Part shown: in pieces, positions 1 through 9,727 of the stretch
Numbering within the stretch: position 1 is the first letter of the stretch
Layout: every line of letters starts with the position of its first letter
From: Desulfopila aestuarii DSM 18488
GTDB lineage: Bacteria; Desulfobacterota; Desulfobulbia; Desulfobulbales; Desulfocapsaceae
Length of the DNA stretch: 64,000 nt
NCBI RefSeq assembly: GCF_900143695.1
Contig: NZ_FRFE01000009.1
Coordinates: 124,001-188,000, forward strand
Direction: 5' to 3'
Notes under the pieces: generated by a model
The model's database searches: none
What the model was told of the DNA's origin: nothing
Seen by the model: only the letters and a program-made list of their open reading frames with translations
Program-made: the position numbers and the translations under genes

Positions 1-465
1 GCTCTATTTTTGAGGCAGGTGCTCACCAAGAAAAGTCTCTGGGTCATGTTGCTGGTGGTGGCGGCAATCTTTGTTTTCAAGGATATCATGCAGGAAGCGG
101 GCATTGTCGAGGCGATGGCCGGAGCGGCCGGCAGCACCGTGGCGCTCTTTGCTGCCGCTGTATTTCTCCCTTTTCTGGTTGGGATGATTGCCGGAATCAA
201 CGTTGCCTTTGTCGGAGCCACTTTCCCGCTTCTGCTGGGTTTGTTGCACAATCTCGGTCTTGAGGTGCAGATCATTCCTTATCTGGTGCTCGCCACCTTT
301 GCCGGTTTCACCGGGGTGATGATTTCCCCAATTCACATCTGCTTTGTTCTTACCTGCAACTATTTCGGGGCTGATGTTGGCCGTACCTGGCGACAGCTGG
401 TGGCACCATGCAGCGGTTTTCTGGCCACCGGAATTGTGCTTTTCTATCTGTTATCTGCGGTGTGA
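1..465 (+). CDS. DUF401 family membrane permease, C-terminal part
   Basis: This is the C-terminal piece of an integral membrane protein whose reading frame is open at base 1, so the start lies outside the window. The visible 154 residues form about four hydrophobic helices. A glycine/proline-rich segment reading FLPFLVGMIAG followed by a helix with GATFPLLLG resembles the DUF401 family, which is distantly related to GntP/ArsB-type permeases. The substrate is unknown. The stop codon overlaps the 3' end of the convergent hrpB gene by 15 bases. A different anion or organic-acid permease family is possible, because only the C-terminus is visible. Confidence 0.7.
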   Translation, partial: ALFLRQVLTKKSLWVMLLVVAAIFVFKDIMQEAGIVEAMAGAAGSTVALFAAAVFLPFLVGMIAGINVAFVGATFPLLLGLLHNLGLEVQIIPYLVLATFAGFTGVMISPIHICFVLTCNYFGADVGRTWRQLVAPCSGFLATGIVLFYLLSAV

Positions 466-2994
466 TAACATCTGTTTTTTTGTCCGCGATGTGGCGGTGG
501 CGGTGAAAGGATCTTCCGGCCAGTAATGCTTTGGATAACGGCCCGCCAGTTCTTTGCGCACCTCGGGGTAGGTGGTACTCCAAAAGGAATGGAGGTCGCT
601 GGTGATCTGCATCGGCCGTCCGGCCGGGGAGAGCAGATGCAACAGAATCGGTATCTGGCCGGTACAGATCGTCGGGGTCTCAACAAGACCGAAGAGTTCC
701 TGCAGTCGGACCGCCAGAATCGGCAGTTCGCCCGGCGTGTAGGTGAGCCGGATGCGCGAGCCGCTTGGCACCAGGTAATGGCTGGGGGCGAGCTTTTCAA
801 GCAGTTGCTGCTTTTCCCAGCTTAAGAGTGAGAGCAAGATGGTTTTCAGGTCAAGTTCGCGTAAGCGCTCAACCCTCTTCATGCCCTGACAATAGGGTGC
901 GAGCCAGGAGAGATCCTCCATAAGTGTCGTATCGGCAAGATCTGGCCATTTTCCTGGTTGCCAATGGCGAAGGGCGCAAATCCTTGCCTGGATTTCACGT
1001 GCCTCGCGGCTCCAGGGGAGCTGTTCCGAACCGCTCTGCTGCACGCCTTCCAGAAAAGCTCTACCTATCTGTTCCTGGTTCGGGTCAGTCAGTACCTTTC
1101 TTTTCAATACAATTGCGCCAAGCTGGGTTTCTTCTTCGGCATTTACTCGTTTTTCCCGGCTATCCCAGCTGATAGACTCCACCTCCCGTATCAGATGGGT
1201 ATGGTGCGTATAGAGGTCGTCTTCGCTGATAGGTGCGGCCAGGAAGATCCTGCCGTCACCTTGTCGGGCATCAAGTTGGGGGGCGACCAGTAGCTCGGTG
1301 CCGCACAAGGGATCTGTCGGCAAAATTACAGCCCCAGTGCCGATGGCAAGCTGGTAGCGGTTTGTGGAACCAGGTCGTAATCGGGCAATCCTGTCCGGAT
1401 AGCCAAAAGCGAGCAGGTTGCCGATTTCGTTCAGGGCGAGACGCGACTCTTTTGGAGAAGCCAGCTGAGCGAGCCAGCCTTTGGCATCTTCCACCAGCCT
1501 TCGACAGTGCCCCTTGTCCAGATGCGGTGGAATATCGGTAGGCTTTTGGGCAAATCGAGCGAGGAGACGCACCCGTTCTTCGAGATCCGCGGAACTGTCC
1601 CGACCCTTGATGATATCGCGTTCGGCGAGGATGGCGGCGGTAAGCGATGCGGTCCAGGAAAGGCCGAGCGTTACTCCCTTAACCAGCATGACTCCGAGCC
1701 GGGGATGCATAGGCAGGGTGGCAACCCTGCGGCCTAGCGTTGTAATATGTCCTGTTCTGTCAAGCAGGGCGAGGCTTTGCAAGAGTTGCACTGCTGTCTC
1801 CCAGGCCGATGAACGTGGGGGATCAAGCCAGCGTAATTGTCCGGAGTCGGTCACGCCCCAGAGGGCTAGTTCGAGCACCAGTGATGAGAGGTCGGCGCCA
1901 ATTATCTCGGGCGGTGTCTGGGCGAGCAGACTGTGTTCGACCTCTTTACTCCACAAACGAAAACAATGGCCGGGGCCAAGTCGTCCGGCACGACCGGCTC
2001 GCTGATCAGCGGAACTTTTGGAAATACGGAACGTGGTGAGCCGGTTCAGGCTGCTGCCATGATCGTAAACTGGACGGCGATAGTAACCGCTGTCGACCAC
2101 TGCCGTTATATTCTCTATGGTGAGGCTTGTCTCGGCAATCGGTGTGGCCAGGATAATCCGGCGACGGTCATCGTCGCGGCGAAAAATACGATCCTGTTCC
2201 TGATGGCTGAGGTTGCCGTATAACGGCAGGATATGTGCTTCCGGTAATTTTTCGTTCAGCAATTGCCGGCATCGGTGGATGTCGCCTGTACCTGGCAGAA
2301 ACGCGAGGATATCACCCGTAAGATTTTGGTAGGCATGCAATACGCCATAAGTTACCTGACTTGCAAGGGGGCTGTTCTGGTTGCGCGGGGGCAGGTGTTC
2401 GATCGTCACCGGATAACTGCGGCCAGAGGCTGTAATGTGCGGAGCACTGCCGAGAAGCTTGCAGATGGGAGCGGCATTGAGGGTGGCCGACATAACCAGA
2501 AGCCGCAGGTCATCCCGCAGTTCTGTAAGATCGAGACAAAGTGCGAGGCCAAGATCGGCCTGCAGGGAACGCTCATGGAATTCATCAAAGATGACCAGAC
2601 CGACTCCGGTCAGTTCAGGATCGTGCTGGAGCCGGCGGATAAGAATGCCTTCCGTTACTACTTCAAGGCGGGTCGAGGCGGAGATGCGTGATTCAACCCG
2701 GGTACGGTAACCGACAGTGTTGCCCACGGTCTCGCCCAGCATTTCACTCATCCGGACTGCTGCAGCCCGGGCGGCAATGCGCCTGGGCTCGAGCATGAGA
2801 ATCCTTTTGCCCAAGAATGTGGGTGAATCGAGCAGGGCTAACGGGGCAAGGGTGGTTTTTCCCGATCCGGTAGGGGCACTCAGCACGGCGTGAGCAGCTG
2901 CAAGGCTTTCTTGCAGCTGCTCAATGACTGTCGCAACGGGTAGCTCTGTATACCGCTTACGGATGAAAGCTAACGTATCACTCACAGCGGGCAA
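451..2994 (-). CDS. hrpB: ATP-dependent RNA helicase HrpB
   Basis: The 847-residue length is typical of HrpB, a DEAH-type superfamily 2 helicase. Motif I (GSGKTT) is at about residues 43-48. The motif II variant DEFHER, characteristic of HrpB, starts near residue 137, and SATLN follows near 168. The QRAGRAGRLGPG motif VI sits in the second RecA domain. The C-terminal half carries the HA2 and HrpB-specific C-terminal regions. The physiological RNA substrate of HrpB is not well defined. The gene stands alone, and its 3' end overlaps the upstream permease gene tail-to-tail. Nothing in the sequence suggests degeneration. Confidence 0.95.
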   Translation of the reverse strand: MPAVSDTLAFIRKRYTELPVATVIEQLQESLAAAHAVLSAPTGSGKTTLAPLALLDSPTFLGKRILMLEPRRIAARAAAVRMSEMLGETVGNTVGYRTRVESRISASTRLEVVTEGILIRRLQHDPELTGVGLVIFDEFHERSLQADLGLALCLDLTELRDDLRLLVMSATLNAAPICKLLGSAPHITASGRSYPVTIEHLPPRNQNSPLASQVTYGVLHAYQNLTGDILAFLPGTGDIHRCRQLLNEKLPEAHILPLYGNLSHQEQDRIFRRDDDRRRIILATPIAETSLTIENITAVVDSGYYRRPVYDHGSSLNRLTTFRISKSSADQRAGRAGRLGPGHCFRLWSKEVEHSLLAQTPPEIIGADLSSLVLELALWGVTDSGQLRWLDPPRSSAWETAVQLLQSLALLDRTGHITTLGRRVATLPMHPRLGVMLVKGVTLGLSWTASLTAAILAERDIIKGRDSSADLEERVRLLARFAQKPTDIPPHLDKGHCRRLVEDAKGWLAQLASPKESRLALNEIGNLLAFGYPDRIARLRPGSTNRYQLAIGTGAVILPTDPLCGTELLVAPQLDARQGDGRIFLAAPISEDDLYTHHTHLIREVESISWDSREKRVNAEEETQLGAIVLKRKVLTDPNQEQIGRAFLEGVQQSGSEQLPWSREAREIQARICALRHWQPGKWPDLADTTLMEDLSWLAPYCQGMKRVERLRELDLKTILLSLLSWEKQQLLEKLAPSHYLVPSGSRIRLTYTPGELPILAVRLQELFGLVETPTICTGQIPILLHLLSPAGRPMQITSDLHSFWSTTYPEVRKELAGRYPKHYWPEDPFTATATSRTKKQMLSHRR

Positions 2995-3024
2995 GGCTGA
3001 GGTCGGGTGAGCATGAGAGTCGTG

Positions 3025-3375
3025 TCAGATTTCGTCAACACCGCTAGGAATCAGGCAGATAAAGGTGAAATTCTCGGCTCCGCCATTCATGAACTGGTGC
3101 TCTTCGTTGCCGGGAATAAAAACGGCGGTACCACTGGTGACGGTCTGCCATTCACCATCCTTGTAAACCTTGCCGACTCCGGAGTGGATGAACACCTCAT
3201 GTTCCCACTCATGGGAATGGCGGGGAGTAAAGCCTCCTGGAGCAAGGGTGAAGGAGCGCATGCAGAAGTTGTTGGCCTCGTCGTTCTTGCCGATTAACAC
3301 CCGGCCGGTAACGCCGCTGGCGACTTCATTGTCAAACTTACGGGAAGGGGCATCGGTATAGTTCAGAATCTTCAT
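3025..3375 (-). CDS. Small single-domain cupin protein
   Basis: A 116-residue single cupin barrel. Cupin motif 1 is seen around residues 47-66: GGFTPRHSHEWEHE provides two histidines and a glutamate for a metal site. Motif 2 contains the later histidine in GNEEHQFMNGG. Such proteins bind a divalent metal and may act as isomerases, dioxygenases or small-ligand sensors; the substrate cannot be read from sequence. It lies just upstream of hrpB on the same strand with about 30 bases between them, so cotranscription is possible. Assignment to the cupin superfamily is firm, but the function is open. Confidence 0.85.
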   Translation of the reverse strand: MKILNYTDAPSRKFDNEVASGVTGRVLIGKNDEANNFCMRSFTLAPGGFTPRHSHEWEHEVFIHSGVGKVYKDGEWQTVTSGTAVFIPGNEEHQFMNGGAENFTFICLIPSGVDEI

Positions 3376-3483
3376 AGCGTTTATACATAGTGTCGAAAAT
3401 GAAAATATGGTTGCAGTCCAACGGCTGCAACGGTTGTAACCAAAGAAAACAATACATCCTCCGAAGATAATTTCAACTTCTGG

Positions 3484-4404
3484 TTAGCGCTTGGTGCCTG
3501 TGAGTCCAAGATATATTGCGGCCAGGGTGATAGTAACGCCCAGCCAGTGCACCATGCTTGTGGGACGGGAGAAAAACAGCACATCCCATAAAAACGAGAG
3601 CGAAGGCTGGAGCAGAAGGACTAAGCCGGTAAACGAGGCCCGGATTTTCGGCATGGCGGTGGCGATCAGTATCCAGCCAATCGCCTGACTGAATAAACCG
3701 AGGGCCAGGAGCGAAAAAGTGGCAGTCACGGTCGGGATAGCAAATGAGGTGCTGGATGCAAGCAACATCAGACCCAGAAAGAGCGCGCTGAAGAGGGAGA
3801 CAAACATGAGTGGGGTGAAGCGGTGCGTGGCATCCTTGGCCGACTGGATCCGGCGAAGCAGCAACAGAAACACGGTGTAGGAGAGGGCGGTTAAGAGTCC
3901 GAAAAGAATGCCTGTTCGATAACTTGGGGGGAGTTCGTTCCAGTTGAAGCCGACGACCAGTAGTAGACCGCAAATCGCTAAAGGAAGCGAGATTATAAAG
4001 CGTATGGTCAGCTTCTCCTTGAAAAAAAGCACGCCGCAGAGTGCCATGAGGAAGACCTGGAAGTTGCCCATAATTGTAGCGAGGCCGGGACCGATGAAAA
4101 GGATGCTGGCGTGCCAGAAATAGAGATCAAGGGCAAAGGCGAAACCGCAAAACGCATATGGCATGATTTTCAGACGGTGAATCTGGCCAAGTTCACCTTT
4201 GACAAGGGCTGCTGCCAGAAGAAAAGCACCTCCGAAGAAGACCCGATAGAAGGCAGAGGTGGTCGGCGGCACATCTGCGAGCGCCACCCAGACCGCGGAA
4301 AAACTGATCATGAATGCACCAATAAGCACTTCAATAATCGGCCTGTATGTGAGGAAAAACGATTGGTTTGCTTTATCGCTAAGCATAATAGGCATAATTT
4401 GCAC
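3484..4404 (-). CDS. EamA/DMT-family transporter
   Basis: A 306-residue protein with about ten transmembrane helices arranged as two EamA repeats, the normal length for the drug/metabolite transporter superfamily. The first repeat starts at RPIIEVLIGAFMISFSAVWVALADVP and the second at about residue 165. These proteins export amino acids, nucleosides or other small metabolites through the inner membrane. The N-terminus has three closely spaced candidate starts (residues 1, 4 and 7); the longest is given here. It is monocistronic, with a cupin gene downstream on the same strand. Substrate unknown. Confidence 0.85.
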   Translation of the reverse strand: MQIMPIMLSDKANQSFFLTYRPIIEVLIGAFMISFSAVWVALADVPPTTSAFYRVFFGGAFLLAAALVKGELGQIHRLKIMPYAFCGFAFALDLYFWHASILFIGPGLATIMGNFQVFLMALCGVLFFKEKLTIRFIISLPLAICGLLLVVGFNWNELPPSYRTGILFGLLTALSYTVFLLLLRRIQSAKDATHRFTPLMFVSLFSALFLGLMLLASSTSFAIPTVTATFSLLALGLFSQAIGWILIATAMPKIRASFTGLVLLLQPSLSFLWDVLFFSRPTSMVHWLGVTITLAAIYLGLTGTKR

Positions 4405-5286
4405 TACTTTGTGTGTTGTGTTGAGGTTGCGGTCGTATAAGGTTTAATCACTGTTATACTGAAAAAAATGAAGGTTGGTTTGATTCATGTGGCAGTTCTA
4501 ATAAAAATGCGCTAGGTAAATGTGTTGTGCGCACTGTGCAGTAGATAAGTTTAATTGAACAATTTGCCAAGAATTATTTTATCTGGGCATTTTTTCGATA
4601 AAAATGAGTCTAAACAGTACAATACGAACTGCAAAGGCCTGTTGGGATGGTTGTGGTATTTTTTTCATACCTTGACCAGTCGAAAAAACTGAAGTAGTAA
4701 GCAACATCGCGGAGCTACGCTTTTGCCCAGAGAAATTGCAGAGGGGAAGACGTTATGCTCCCCGATTCGCCGGTCTGTGCATGGTTAGGAAACACGATAT
4801 CGTGAGGGACGGGAGAAAAGCAAGAAGGAGTTTTGGCTATAACTCTTGATTTTCAGGAAAGAGTGGATTGATCAATCGGCAAGAGGTGAGATGCCTGTTC
4901 GCCTTGCACTTCGAAATATTATCTGGTAGAAAAGTCGCTCTTATCAGGACTTCCACGAACTATCGGAGAAGTAGCGGCCGACACTCCCAGCAGAACCCGT
5001 ACTACAGAATCTGCACGAAGAGTTTACGGAAAAAAGGTTGGTTGCCAGGTAAAGGCAATTTGAATCTCCGGATTTCGGTTCGGCAAAAACGTTAAGAACC
5101 AGCTGTTTTGTTGTATGACGTTTTGAAATGTTCAGTCGTGATTGACATATTGTAACACCTTGAAAATACAGTGCTCCAATGTTTATGGTGCGCCCTGTAT
5201 TGAAGAGCTGCCAAAAAAGAAGCCGGCGCATGAACGTGGATGTCGGCCAACGAGAGTATCGAACATCAGAAATCGAGAAAACTATC
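4405..5286. other. Intergenic region without recognised gene
   Basis: About 880 bases between the divergent EamA transporter and the DHODH-like gene. No open frame here has both a ribosome binding site and protein-like composition. The stretch from 4690 to 4870 is relatively rich in G and C with short self-complementary pieces, but I could not match it to a riboswitch or known ncRNA. The promoter of the downstream DHODH-rnf genes should lie near its right end. Confidence 0.5.
5142..5170 (+). promoter_or_regulatory. Possible sigma70-type promoter for DHODH-like/rnf genes
   Basis: A perfect TTGACA at 5142-5147 is followed after 17 bases by a weak -10 element AATACA at 5165-5170 (3 of 6 consensus). 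It lies about 115 bases upstream of the chosen start at 5287. The -35 is good and the -10 poor, so this is only a candidate. Confidence 0.3.
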
Positions 5287-6276
5287 ATGAAAGACCTTTC
5301 CACAACATATCTTGGATTGAAACTGAAGAATCCGGTGATAGTCGGGAGCTGCGGGCTGACCAATTCGGTTGAGAAGATTCAGGAATTCGCCGATAACAAT
5401 GCCGGTGCAGTGGTCCTCAAGTCGCTCTTTGAAGAGCAGATAGAGGCGGAGCTGGCCAGCAATATGGCGAGTTATCAGAGTGATTATCCCGACGCCTATG
5501 ACTACATTCGCAACTATACCCGTGGCAATGCAGTCGACGACTACCTCACCCTCATAGCCGAGGCGAAAAAGGCTGTAGATATCCCGATCATCGCCAGCGT
5601 CAACTGCATCTCCGGCAGTGAGTGGGTGTCGTTTGCTGAATCGGTTCAGAAAGCCGGGGCTGACGCTTTGGAGCTGAATGTTTCCCTTCTGCCGTCTAAT
5701 CCGCAGAAGAGAAGCGAGGAGACTGAGCAACTCTATTTTGACATCGTCAAAAAAGTAAGCGACCGGATCTCCATTCCCATTGCCTTGAAAATGAGCCGCT
5801 ACTCCGCAGGGCTTGCCAATCTCGTCACTCGTCTTGCCTGGTCCACCGACCACAAGATTGCTGGATTCGTACTGTTTAACCGCTATTACCGGCCGGATAT
5901 CAACATCGATTCCATGACCATGTCCACTGCCGAGATCTTCAGTACTCCTGCTGAGATCACCGAATCGCTGCGCTGGATTGGCCTGCTTTCCGGCGCCGTC
6001 AAGAAGGATTTTGCCGCGTCTACCGGTGTCCATGACAGTGAGGCTGTAATAAAGCAGCTGCTGGCAGGCGCTGCTGCGGTCCAGGTTGTTTCTGCCCTCT
6101 ACCAGAACGGCCCTCATCGAATCTCCGAGATTCTTGCCGGAATCGAGAAGTGGATGGAGGAAAAATCATTTACCGCCCTTGCCGATTTCCGGGGCAAGTT
6201 GAGCTATAGCAATGCCGAGAATCCGGCGGCGTATGAGCGTATTCAGTTTATGAAACAGTTTGCCGGAATTTCCTGA
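5287..6276 (+). CDS. Dihydroorotate dehydrogenase-like flavoprotein
   Basis: A 329-residue TIM-barrel protein of the DHODH-like class. The N-terminus reads STTYLGLKLKNPVIVGSCGLT, as in DHODH and PreA-type enzymes. Further on are ASVNCISG and an ELNVSLLPSNP segment where true DHODHs carry NISSPN-type FMN/orotate residues. The orotate-binding signature is therefore altered, and a role in pyrimidine synthesis is doubtful. The ATG at 5287 was chosen because homology begins there; the frame is open further upstream. It ends 85 bases before rnfC on the same strand, so it may be co-expressed with the Rnf complex and act as an FMN-dependent redox protein. That partnership is inferred. Confidence 0.8.
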   Translation: MKDLSTTYLGLKLKNPVIVGSCGLTNSVEKIQEFADNNAGAVVLKSLFEEQIEAELASNMASYQSDYPDAYDYIRNYTRGNAVDDYLTLIAEAKKAVDIPIIASVNCISGSEWVSFAESVQKAGADALELNVSLLPSNPQKRSEETEQLYFDIVKKVSDRISIPIALKMSRYSAGLANLVTRLAWSTDHKIAGFVLFNRYYRPDINIDSMTMSTAEIFSTPAEITESLRWIGLLSGAVKKDFAASTGVHDSEAVIKQLLAGAAAVQVVSALYQNGPHRISEILAGIEKWMEEKSFTALADFRGKLSYSNAENPAAYERIQFMKQFAGIS

Positions 6277-6361
6277 TCCGGCCATCGCTTGTGAACCAGA
6301 TGCGGGTGTTGTGAGAACGATGTGCGCATCGCAGAAATCAGCTTTGAAGTAACTGCCTACT

Positions 6362-7681
6362 ATGAAATCTTTACTGACGTTTTTAAAAGGCGGTGTCCAT
6401 CCGCCGGAAGCCAAAGGCCAGACGGCGTCGCTGCCGATCGAAAGGATGCCGGTGCCGAAAGAGCTCGAGATTATTCTCGGCCAGCATATCGGTGCACCCT
6501 GTACCCCGACCGTCAACAAACGGGACGAGGTGGTCGAAGGGGCCATGATCGGCGAAGTCAAAAAGGGGCTCGGTGTGCCGCTGCATGCGCCTGTCTCTGG
6601 AAAAATTAAGGATATCGGCACATCGGCGCACCCCATGCGGGTCTCCGCCCCGTCGATTACCATCACCGTGGACCATGAGGCGGCTCCGGTCCAGTATGAC
6701 AAGACAGACTGGACGACCATGTCTGCCCAGGAGTTGCTGGCCAAGGTACAGGAAGGAGGCATCGTCGGTATCGGCGGCGCCGGTTTCCCTACTCACGTCA
6801 AGCTCAGCCCGCCCAAGGATGCCAAGATCGATCAGCTGCTCTTAAATGGCGCTGAGTGCGAACCCTATATCACCGCCGACCATCGGCAGATGCTGGAACA
6901 CGCCGACGAAGTTGTCGAAGGTGCCCGGATCATCATGAAGATCCTTGGCGTTTCCGAGTGCAAGATCGGTATCGAGAGCAACAAACCTGACGCCATTGAC
7001 GTTATGGGCAAGGCCGCTGCGGCCGTTTCAGGGGCTGGTTGCAATATCGTGGTCCAGCCTCTTGAGGTGAAATATCCCCAAGGGTCGGAGAAGCAACTTA
7101 TCCAGGCAATAACCGGTCGTAAGGTGCCGGCCATGGCCCTGCCGTCTGCCGTGGGCGTGGTGGTGCAGAACGTTGCCACCGCCAGCGCCATCTATGACGC
7201 GGTGGTTTACGGGAAGCCTCTTTATGAAAAGGTGGTCACCATCTCCGGCAAAGGTATCAATAAGCCCGCCAACCTCCTGGTGAAAGTGGGTACTAAGGTC
7301 AGCGACATCGTCGACTACCTTGGTGGCGTGAAGCCTGAACTGGCCAAGATTATTATGGGCGGACCGATGATGGGTTTTGCCGTATCGAGCCTTGATATCC
7401 CGATCACCAAGACAACCTCTTCGATACTCTTTCTCACCGAGGACGAGATCGATGCCACACCGCATTCCGATTGTATCCGGTGCGGATGGTGCCTTGATGC
7501 CTGTCCAATGGGGCTTGAGCCGAAAGAGATTGCCATCCATGTGGAGGCGAACAAGGCTGAAGATACTGCCCAGTTCGGCGTGTTCGACTGTTTTGAATGT
7601 GGCAGCTGTGCCTATATCTGCCCGGCCAAGCGGCCGCTGGTACAGTTTGTCCGTCTGGCCAAGATGAAGGCCAAACGCTAG
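6362..7681 (+). CDS. rnfC: Rnf electron transport complex subunit RnfC
   Basis: A 439-residue peripheral subunit of the ion-translocating ferredoxin:NAD+ oxidoreductase. It begins with the typical FKGGVHPPEAK segment. The GIGGAGFPTHVK glycine-rich motif of the NADH/FMN-binding domain is at about residues 138-149. Near the C-terminus are two 4Fe-4S motifs, CIRCGWCLDACP and CFECGSCAYICP. It is the first gene of rnfCDGEAB, the order found in Rhodobacter and many anaerobes. RnfC is expected to be the NAD(H)-reactive site on the cytoplasmic face. The start has only a weak ribosome binding site but matches the family N-terminus. Confidence 0.97.
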   Translation: MKSLLTFLKGGVHPPEAKGQTASLPIERMPVPKELEIILGQHIGAPCTPTVNKRDEVVEGAMIGEVKKGLGVPLHAPVSGKIKDIGTSAHPMRVSAPSITITVDHEAAPVQYDKTDWTTMSAQELLAKVQEGGIVGIGGAGFPTHVKLSPPKDAKIDQLLLNGAECEPYITADHRQMLEHADEVVEGARIIMKILGVSECKIGIESNKPDAIDVMGKAAAAVSGAGCNIVVQPLEVKYPQGSEKQLIQAITGRKVPAMALPSAVGVVVQNVATASAIYDAVVYGKPLYEKVVTISGKGINKPANLLVKVGTKVSDIVDYLGGVKPELAKIIMGGPMMGFAVSSLDIPITKTTSSILFLTEDEIDATPHSDCIRCGWCLDACPMGLEPKEIAIHVEANKAEDTAQFGVFDCFECGSCAYICPAKRPLVQFVRLAKMKAKR

Positions 7682-7770
7682 GATCGCACGCAAGGTTGAA
7701 AAGAAAATGTCCCATGCACAGCAGTCAGCATGGAAGAAGATAAATTTGTTTAAGGAGAATCGTTAACGAC

Positions 7771-8814
7771 ATGCAAGCTCCAGAGAGCCAGTCATTACCG
7801 CATCGGGATTGGATAGTTTCCGTATCCCCCCATGTGAAGAGTAATGAGACGGTTGCCAAAATCATGTGGACTGTGGTCGCCTGCCTGATGCCGCCGCTGT
7901 TCCTGTCGGTCTTTATTTTCGGGGTCCAGACCCTGATCATTACCGCTGTTTCAGTTATCAGCTGTGTTGCGGTGGAATATGTCAGCCAGAAGGCGCTGAA
8001 ACGTCCGGTAAGCATTATGGACGGTAGCGCCGTGCTGACCGGTGTGTTGATGGCCTTTGTTATCCCGCCGGGTGTTTCCATTTTTCTGCCGGTTCTCGGC
8101 GCAGTGATGGCCATCTATATTGCCAAGCACCTGTTTGGCGGACTTGGCTTCAACATCTTTAACCCTGCCCTGATGGGCCGGGCCTTTCTTCTGGCGACCT
8201 TCCCGGTGGCCATGACTTCGGCCTGGCTTGCTCCGGTGGATGGTTTTGCCATCTTCAGCTACTTTGCCTCAGGCGTCGATGCGGTATCCACCGCCACCCC
8301 GCTGGCGGTAATGAAAGAGCAGGGTATGGCGAAATTCGTCGAGATGTTCGGTTCGGGTACCAGCCTTTACACATCGTTTTTCCTTGGCTGGCGGCCGGGT
8401 TGCATCGGTGAGACCTCGGGTCTTCTGCTCGTGCTTGGCGGCGCCTTCCTTATCTATAAAAAATACATCACCTACCATATCCCGGTTTCAGTTCTTGGCT
8501 CCATCGCGGTGTTCACCTGGATCTTTGGTGGTGAAGGCTGGTTCGGCGGTGATCCGATCCTGGCGGTTGTCACCGGCGGCGCTATTCTCGGCGCCTTCTT
8601 TATGGCCACCGACTATGTTACCGGGCCGTCCACCAAAACCGGGCAGGTTGTCTACGGCATCGGTATCGGTGCCCTGACGGTGATAATTCGCCTTAAAGGT
8701 GGATATCCGGAAGGTATCTGTTACGCCATTCTGCTGATGAATCCGCTTTCCTCCGTCATTGACGGTTTCTTCAAGCCCAAACGGTTTGCAGGACCTGTAG
8801 GAGGTGCCAAATGA
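7771..8814 (+). CDS. rnfD: Rnf complex membrane subunit RnfD
   Basis: A 347-residue integral membrane subunit with about ten helices. The flavinylation site is visible as DAVSTATPLA, with the acceptor threonine at about residue 166; FMN is attached there by ApbE. FNPALMGRAFLL and the ATDYVTGPSTKTGQ segment are strongly conserved family blocks. An AAGGAG-like sequence precedes the gene at somewhat long spacing. The stop overlaps the rnfG start by four bases, showing translational coupling. Confidence 0.97.
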   Translation: MQAPESQSLPHRDWIVSVSPHVKSNETVAKIMWTVVACLMPPLFLSVFIFGVQTLIITAVSVISCVAVEYVSQKALKRPVSIMDGSAVLTGVLMAFVIPPGVSIFLPVLGAVMAIYIAKHLFGGLGFNIFNPALMGRAFLLATFPVAMTSAWLAPVDGFAIFSYFASGVDAVSTATPLAVMKEQGMAKFVEMFGSGTSLYTSFFLGWRPGCIGETSGLLLVLGGAFLIYKKYITYHIPVSVLGSIAVFTWIFGGEGWFGGDPILAVVTGGAILGAFFMATDYVTGPSTKTGQVVYGIGIGALTVIIRLKGGYPEGICYAILLMNPLSSVIDGFFKPKRFAGPVGGAK

Positions 8815-9707
8815 ACCAGATATTGACAATCACATTCAGACTGACGGTATCCTGTCTTCTGGCCGCACTGGTCATGGGCTCGGCTTTCATCATCACCAAC
8901 AAGGCCAAGAAACACAACGAGCATGTGCGGGAGCAGAAGGTCGTCTATTCGCTCCTTGGCTATAGTGACCAGAATCCGGCGCCTGAGTCGGTACACCTTC
9001 ATGAGGTCTATCGCTATGTGGTGGCTGAGGCGGGCCAGCAGTTTATCGGCTACCTCGTACCCGCTCCCCATGACGCTGCCGCCCCTTTTACCTTTGTTGC
9101 TCTTGATCTTGACGGCAAGATGGCGTTTCAGAATCCAGTCAATGCCGCTGAAGAGAAGATTCGTGAAGCGGAAGACCGAAAGCTGGCAATTCTTGAGGCG
9201 ATTGGGCCAGGCAAGGAGATCACCTTTGCTGAGCAGACCATCGTGGTGACCGACAACGGCCAGCGCATTGCCTATCTGCTTGGCGGCAAATTTCCGGGTT
9301 TCAAAACCTTTATTGCGGTGATGATGGCTCTTGATCCGAAATACACCCTGCTCGGTTTTGAAGTTCTCGAGCATGAGGAGGATCCGGGTCTTGGGGCTGA
9401 AATTGAACAGGACTATTTCAAGAACCAGTTCAAGGACAAGCCGTTTGAAGTTTTGAAAGGGCTTGACGTTGTGAAGGCACCTCTGCCTGCCGAGTACCAG
9501 AAAGCCCTTGAGGGTGATCTGGACGAGGCGGAGATAGCCAAACTTATGGAAAAGTACAGGGGTAACGACATCTATGCGCTTACCGGTGCAACCATCTCAT
9601 CAAAGTTCGTTACCGACGGCCTGAAAGGTATCGCCAAGAAATATGCGTACCGGCTCGGTGCCCTTGATTCCGTACTGAAAGAACAGCAGATTGCTGTTTC
9701 CTTCTAA
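8811..9707 (+). CDS. rnfG: Rnf complex FMN-binding subunit RnfG
   Basis: A 298-residue protein with one N-terminal membrane anchor (about residues 8-29) and a periplasmic FMN-binding domain. The FMN is bound covalently through the threonine of TGATISSKFV (TGAT at residues 258-261), the signature modified by ApbE. It overlaps the rnfD stop and has a strong GGAGG ribosome binding site. At 298 residues it is longer than many RnfG proteins (about 200-220). The extra material lies between the anchor and the flavin domain, around residues 60-150. Confidence 0.95.
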   Translation: MNQILTITFRLTVSCLLAALVMGSAFIITNKAKKHNEHVREQKVVYSLLGYSDQNPAPESVHLHEVYRYVVAEAGQQFIGYLVPAPHDAAAPFTFVALDLDGKMAFQNPVNAAEEKIREAEDRKLAILEAIGPGKEITFAEQTIVVTDNGQRIAYLLGGKFPGFKTFIAVMMALDPKYTLLGFEVLEHEEDPGLGAEIEQDYFKNQFKDKPFEVLKGLDVVKAPLPAEYQKALEGDLDEAEIAKLMEKYRGNDIYALTGATISSKFVTDGLKGIAKKYAYRLGALDSVLKEQQIAVSF

Positions 9708-9727
9708 CCAAACGCAGAGGTAGCAAC

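Noticed and set aside
4690-4870. Possible riboswitch or ncRNA upstream of the DHODH/rnf genes
   Set aside because: Some self-complementarity, but no conserved core of any riboswitch class I could recognise.
5266-6117. Minus-strand frame of 283 codons
   Set aside because: Complementary to the DHODH-like gene; composition typical of a shadow frame.
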